This document shows positions 60,455 through 64,000 of a stretch of DNA of 64,000 nt, piece by piece. The stretch is taken from contig JADGFI010000026.1 of NCBI GenBank assembly GCA_016743945.1, positions 1-64,000 on the forward strand. The letters run 5' to 3'. Origin of the DNA: Desulfobacteraceae bacterium (GTDB lineage Bacteria > Desulfobacterota > Desulfobacteria > Desulfobacterales > Desulfobacteraceae). A program made the translations under genes and the position numbers. The notes below the pieces were generated by a model. That model was not told the origin of the DNA, did no database searches, and saw only the letters and a list, made by a program, of their open reading frames with translations. The stretch's first letter is position 1, and every line of letters starts with the position of its first letter.

Positions 60455-61972
60455 ATGATTTTAGAACACTTTCCCGACAAAAAAAAATTCATCGAGATGG
60501 CCAAGACTGCCAATGTCATCCCTGTCTGCACCCGGGTGTTAGCCGATACAGACACCCCGGTTTCTATTTTGCAAAAATGCTATGACAAAAACAAAGAATG
60601 CTTTTTATTAGAAAGTGTGGAAGGTGGGGAAAGATGGGCCAGGTACAGCTTTTTAGGCGTTTCTGCCTTTGGCACTGTCAAAATATTCAAAGACCATGTG
60701 GAAATCACCACCCAAAACAACCAGGAAAAGATCCTTCATAAAAATGATCCCCTGGGGATAATGCGGGACCTGATCAATAGCTATACCCCTGCTGATATCC
60801 CTGACCTTCCCAGGTTCTGGAGCGGGCTCACCGGATATTTTACCTATGAAATGGTCTCTTTTTTTGAAGACATACCGGTAACCCTGCCCGAGAACACCCC
60901 CTATGGACATTTTATTATTCCAGATCTTATGGTCATCTTTGATAACGTAAAACAAACCCTCACCTGCGTGAAAATCTGCTATCTGTCAGAGGCGTCAGGA
61001 AAACCCGTAAAATCCGGCAAATCAAATCCTGGCAAAGCCTACGATAGCGCAAAAGACGACCTTGCTGACCTTTTGGATATCATTGACCAGCCCTTTGAAA
61101 AACCGCCCTATGAACCAGTGCCCGATGTCAGCTTTAGGCCCCGTACACAAGCGGCCCAATACCTGAAAGGCGTTGAATCCATAAAAGAACATATTGTGGA
61201 AGGGGATATTTTCCAGGCGGTTTATTCCCAGCCCTTCTCCTGCGAGTCCCCCATAGATCCCATCCTCATATACCGTGCCCAGCGGTATATCAACCCTTCC
61301 CCCTATATGTTTTTCATGAATTTTTGTGACACCGTGATTGCCGGCTCTTCCCCTGAAACCATGGTGCGCCTGGAAAACAAGATTGCAACCCTTCGGCCCA
61401 TTGCCGGCACAAGGCCCAGAGGCCTCACGGAAAAGCAGGATCGCAATCTGGCCGATGAACTTTTGAATGATGAAAAGGAAAGAGCAGAACATATCATGCT
61501 CATTGATCTTGGCAGAAATGACCTTGGCAGAATTGCCAAGGCCGGCACCGTCCAGGTCACCGATACCATGGTCATTGAACGCTATTCCCATGTCATGCAC
61601 CTGGTATCCAATATCACCTGTGATTTAAAACAGGACTGTGACGCCTTTGATCTGTTCAAAGCCACCTTTCCCGCCGGCACCCTGTCCGGAGCCCCAAAAA
61701 TACGGGCCATGGAAATCATTTCAGAACTTGAAAATCGTCCCAGGGGGGTGTATGGAGGGGCTGCCGGATATATTTCTTTTACCGGTAACATGGATTTTGC
61801 CATTACCATCCGCACGGCTGTCATGGAAAAGGGCACCCTCACCGTCCAGGCCGGTGCCGGAATTGTTTATGACTCAGATCCAAAAACTGAACTTGAAGAG
61901 TGCAAGAACAAGGCAAAGAGTGTAGAAATGGCCTTAAAGCTTGCCCTTTCAAATATAAACGGAGGCAGATAA
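60455..61972 (+). CDS. trpE: Anthranilate synthase component I
   Basis: Converts chorismate to anthranilate with TrpG. About 505 residues. The Trp feedback site is seen as CFLLES (LLES motif) in the N-terminal half, and the catalytic part has RPIAGTRPRG and IMLIDLGRNDLGR. The ATG at 60455 is chosen because upstream in-frame codons lie within the terminator hairpin of the attenuator, so the extended frame to 60365 is not credible. It abuts trpG. Confidence 0.95.
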   Translation: MILEHFPDKKKFIEMAKTANVIPVCTRVLADTDTPVSILQKCYDKNKECFLLESVEGGERWARYSFLGVSAFGTVKIFKDHVEITTQNNQEKILHKNDPLGIMRDLINSYTPADIPDLPRFWSGLTGYFTYEMVSFFEDIPVTLPENTPYGHFIIPDLMVIFDNVKQTLTCVKICYLSEASGKPVKSGKSNPGKAYDSAKDDLADLLDIIDQPFEKPPYEPVPDVSFRPRTQAAQYLKGVESIKEHIVEGDIFQAVYSQPFSCESPIDPILIYRAQRYINPSPYMFFMNFCDTVIAGSSPETMVRLENKIATLRPIAGTRPRGLTEKQDRNLADELLNDEKERAEHIMLIDLGRNDLGRIAKAGTVQVTDTMVIERYSHVMHLVSNITCDLKQDCDAFDLFKATFPAGTLSGAPKIRAMEIISELENRPRGVYGGAAGYISFTGNMDFAITIRTAVMEKGTLTVQAGAGIVYDSDPKTELEECKNKAKSVEMALKLALSNINGGR

Positions 61973-62542
61973 ATGCAGGTCGCCATTATTGATAACTATG
62001 ATTCTTTTACCTTTAATCTGGTTCACTATATTCTCCACACCGGGGCCGAAGTGAAGGTTTTCAGAAATGATAAAATTTGTGTCGAGGAACTTAAAGAGCT
62101 GAACCCCCAAGCCATTGTGATCTCACCCGGCCCTGGAAGACCTGAAGATGCCGGGGTTTCCCTGGATATTGTCAAAAATCTATCCGGTATTATCCCAATT
62201 CTCGGGGTATGTCTGGGCCACCAGACCATTGCCCAGAGTTTCGGGGGAACCATCATCCATGCCAAAAAAATCATGCATGGTAAAACCTCCATGGTCACCG
62301 CCGACGGTGAGCATATTTTTTCCGGAATGAAAACCCCCTTTTCCGTGATGCGCTACCATTCCCTGGCAGTCCAGGAATGTGATCTGCCCGAATGTCTTGT
62401 GGTAACAGCCCGGACCGAAGACGGAGAAATTATGGGGATCCGCCACAAATCACATCCCACCCAGGGTCTGCAATTTCACCCTGAATCCTTTATGACCACC
62501 GTGGGAAAACGGCTGATCCGCAACTTTATCAAAGGAGTATGA
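61973..62542 (+). CDS. trpG: Anthranilate synthase component II (glutamine amidotransferase)
   Basis: Supplies ammonia from glutamine to TrpE. 189 residues, class I glutamine amidotransferase: the nucleophile cysteine in GVCLGHQTI and the His/Glu pair in QFHPESF. It may also serve para-aminobenzoate synthesis (with PabB), as in bacteria with only one such subunit; folK elsewhere in the window belongs to that pathway. It is separate from trpD, unlike the fused enterobacterial gene, and 1 base from it. Confidence 0.94.
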   Translation: MQVAIIDNYDSFTFNLVHYILHTGAEVKVFRNDKICVEELKELNPQAIVISPGPGRPEDAGVSLDIVKNLSGIIPILGVCLGHQTIAQSFGGTIIHAKKIMHGKTSMVTADGEHIFSGMKTPFSVMRYHSLAVQECDLPECLVVTARTEDGEIMGIRHKSHPTQGLQFHPESFMTTVGKRLIRNFIKGV

Positions 62543-62543
62543 C

Positions 62544-63563
62544 ATGAGTTTCACAAAGCACCTTAACACCATCATTGACGGCCGGGACCTGACCCAGGAT
62601 CAAATGGCTTCCATGCTCACCGACATATTTTCAGGCACCATAAAAGAAGCCCAGATTGGTGCTTTTATGGCAGCTCTTGCCACCAAGGGAGAAACCTTTG
62701 AAGAACTGGCCGGTGCTGCCCGTGCCATGCGTAGAAAAGCGGTTCGAATCCAGGCCCTGGCAAAAAATGTTATTGATATCGTTGGTACCGGTGGTGATGC
62801 CTCGGGATCATTCAATATTTCAACCACAACCGCTTTTGTTGTTGCCGGTGCCGGTGCAACCGTTGCCAAACACGGTAACCGAAAAATTTCAAGTAAATGC
62901 GGCAGTGCTGATGTTTTGGAAGCCCTGGGCGTAAATTTGAATGCTGACCCTGAAATTGTGGAAGAGGCCATCAACGACATCGGCATCGGCTTCATGTTTG
63001 CCCCCCTGTACCATGGGTCCATGAAATATGCAGGCAAGGCAAGGCAGGACTGCGGCATCCGCAGCATCTTTAATATGCTGGGACCCCTGACCAATCCGGC
63101 GGCTGCCTCCTGCCAGGTTCTGGGCGTCTATGCCCCGGCCCTCACGGAAATGTTTGCCAGAGCCCTGAAACTGCTTGGGGTGGAACGCGCCTTTGTGGTC
63201 CATGGTCATGACGGCATGGACGAAATCACCACCACCGATCTGACAAGAATTTCGGAATTGAAAGACGATACCATTAAATCCTATGACCTGGATCCATTAA
63301 ATTATTTTGAAGCCCATGCTGATCCCAAGGACCTGAAAGGCGGAGATATTAAAGAAAATGCCGCCATCACCCGGGCAATCCTGGAAAATCAAAAAGGACC
63401 CAAACAAGATATTGTCCTGCTGAATTCCGGTGTGAGCCTGGTGGCGGCAAATGTCGCTGCCACCATAGAAGAAGGGATCAATCTTGCTAGGCAGGCCATT
63501 GAATCCGGCAAGGCCTTGGAAAAACTTGAACTTTTAGCCCAATACACCCAGGAGAACGGTTAA
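62544..63563 (+). CDS. trpD: Anthranilate phosphoribosyltransferase
   Basis: Attaches phosphoribose to anthranilate. 339 residues. Conserved signature GTGGDASGSFNIST for PRPP pyrophosphate, KHGNRKISSKCGSADVLEALG, and the DGMDEITTTD stretch for magnesium. It is followed directly by trpC. Confidence 0.96.
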   Translation: MSFTKHLNTIIDGRDLTQDQMASMLTDIFSGTIKEAQIGAFMAALATKGETFEELAGAARAMRRKAVRIQALAKNVIDIVGTGGDASGSFNISTTTAFVVAGAGATVAKHGNRKISSKCGSADVLEALGVNLNADPEIVEEAINDIGIGFMFAPLYHGSMKYAGKARQDCGIRSIFNMLGPLTNPAAASCQVLGVYAPALTEMFARALKLLGVERAFVVHGHDGMDEITTTDLTRISELKDDTIKSYDLDPLNYFEAHADPKDLKGGDIKENAAITRAILENQKGPKQDIVLLNSGVSLVAANVAATIEEGINLARQAIESGKALEKLELLAQYTQENG

Positions 63564-64000
63564 ATGAAAGTGGAAGGATTTTTAAAAAGAATGGTAGAGG
63601 TCAAACAAGAAGAGATTGAGCGCCACCGATCCGCCATCTCCATGAAAAGTGTTCGCAGGGAAGCTGAACAGACACCAGCACCCGCAAGTTTTCTATCCGC
63701 CATGCGAGCTGGTACCCGGGATCATGCCGGGATCATTGCGGAAATAAAAAAGGCCTCCCCTTCCCGGGGGGATATCCTGGTGGACCTGGATGTGGAAGCC
63801 TATGTGAAAGAATATACCCTTGGCGGGGCCAGGGCCATTTCCGTACTCACGGAAACGGTCTATTTCAAGGGCAGCCTCACCGACCTTACACTTGCCTGCA
63901 AGGCAACGGATCTGCCCGTATTGAGAAAAGATTTTATCATCAACGACTACCAGATTTTTGAGGCGAAACGATCCGGTGCAGCATCTGTTCTGCTCATCAC
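63564..64000 (+). CDS. trpC: Indole-3-glycerol phosphate synthase, partial
   Basis: The first 145 codons of trpC, cut by the window end. The (beta/alpha)8-barrel start is seen in the N-terminal helix (FLKRMVEVKQEEIERHR), IIAEIKKASPSRGDI with the catalytic lysine, and VLRKDFIINDYQIFEAKRSG with the second conserved lysine. Its ATG follows the trpD stop without spacer, continuing the trpE-G-D-C order. Confidence 0.95.
   Translation, partial: MKVEGFLKRMVEVKQEEIERHRSAISMKSVRREAEQTPAPASFLSAMRAGTRDHAGIIAEIKKASPSRGDILVDLDVEAYVKEYTLGGARAISVLTETVYFKGSLTDLTLACKATDLPVLRKDFIINDYQIFEAKRSGAASVLLI

Overview
The window looks like a chromosomal segment of a strictly anaerobic, sulfate-reducing Desulfobacterota, probably a Desulfobacteraceae relative. 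The main pointers are an alternative (siroheme-derived) heme pathway cluster (ahbC-hemB-ahbD), a long-type PPi-dependent phosphofructokinase, a probable selenoprotein of the ArsS family, a COG1900 homocysteine-biosynthesis protein, and a Gram-negative LPS export operon carrying rpoN, hpf, ptsN and rapZ. This placement is inferred from gene content and has not been tested by database search. Most of the window is dense housekeeping DNA. The accessory, decayed DNA is concentrated at the left edge and around 30.4-34.9 kb.

Left part. 0-1.4 kb is AT-rich and degraded: a small membrane methyltransferase-like gene, a cluster of three hairpins, and a HEPN/MNT-type gene pair in which both genes are broken. 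1.4-8.3 kb is a tightly packed minus-strand operon: M23 peptidase, COG1900 protein, lepB, pyrB, pyrC, and an NtrC-family regulator. 8.5-17.9 kb is one long plus-strand series starting at a promoter with a built-in palindrome: kdsA, kdsC, lptC, lptA, lptB, rpoN, hpf, ptsN, rapZ, a mannose-type EIIA, gap, tpiA, secG, tRNA-Leu(GAG) and a terminator.

Middle. 18.2-23.3 kb holds a ClpX-like AAA+ ATPase with an unusual C-terminal extension, coupled by overlapping start and stop codons to the heme genes. Then come a convergent PPi-phosphofructokinase, two diguanylate cyclases, ftsY and a LysE-type exporter. 30.4-34.5 kb contains GNAT proteins (one a fragment), a SnoaL-like protein, the arsS-like radical SAM gene whose UGA stop lies exactly at the expected Sec/Cys position, a truncated and frameshifted peroxidase-like partner, a class I aminotransferase and an orphan small protein. 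34.9-47.1 kb is a continuous minus-strand run read from a lipoprotein gene and coaBC through a uracil-DNA-glycosylase-like gene, xer, hslV, hslU, argB, argD, argF, argH, an LptM-like lipoprotein, folK, tal and pgsA to tRNA-Gly and tRNA-Cys, closed by a strong terminator.

Right part. 47.3-50.7 kb holds an uncharacterised protein behind direct and inverted repeats, then a TetR regulator divergent from a CoA-transferase/GNAT fusion with a perfect 26-bp palindrome between them. An rRNA methyltransferase, an alpha/beta hydrolase, an RND pump with its adaptor, cinA and a radical SAM protein follow. The window ends in a trp operon (trpE, trpG, trpD, partial trpC) preceded by a clear ribosome-mediated attenuator: a leader peptide with four Trp codons, alternative hairpins and a U-tract terminator.

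The strongest leads are the trp attenuator, the hidden selenocysteine C-terminus of the ArsS-like protein next to its broken partner, the operator-like palindrome controlling the CoA-transferase/GNAT gene, and the ClpX-like unfoldase joined to heme synthesis. No complete mobile element, CRISPR array or wholly novel defence system was found.
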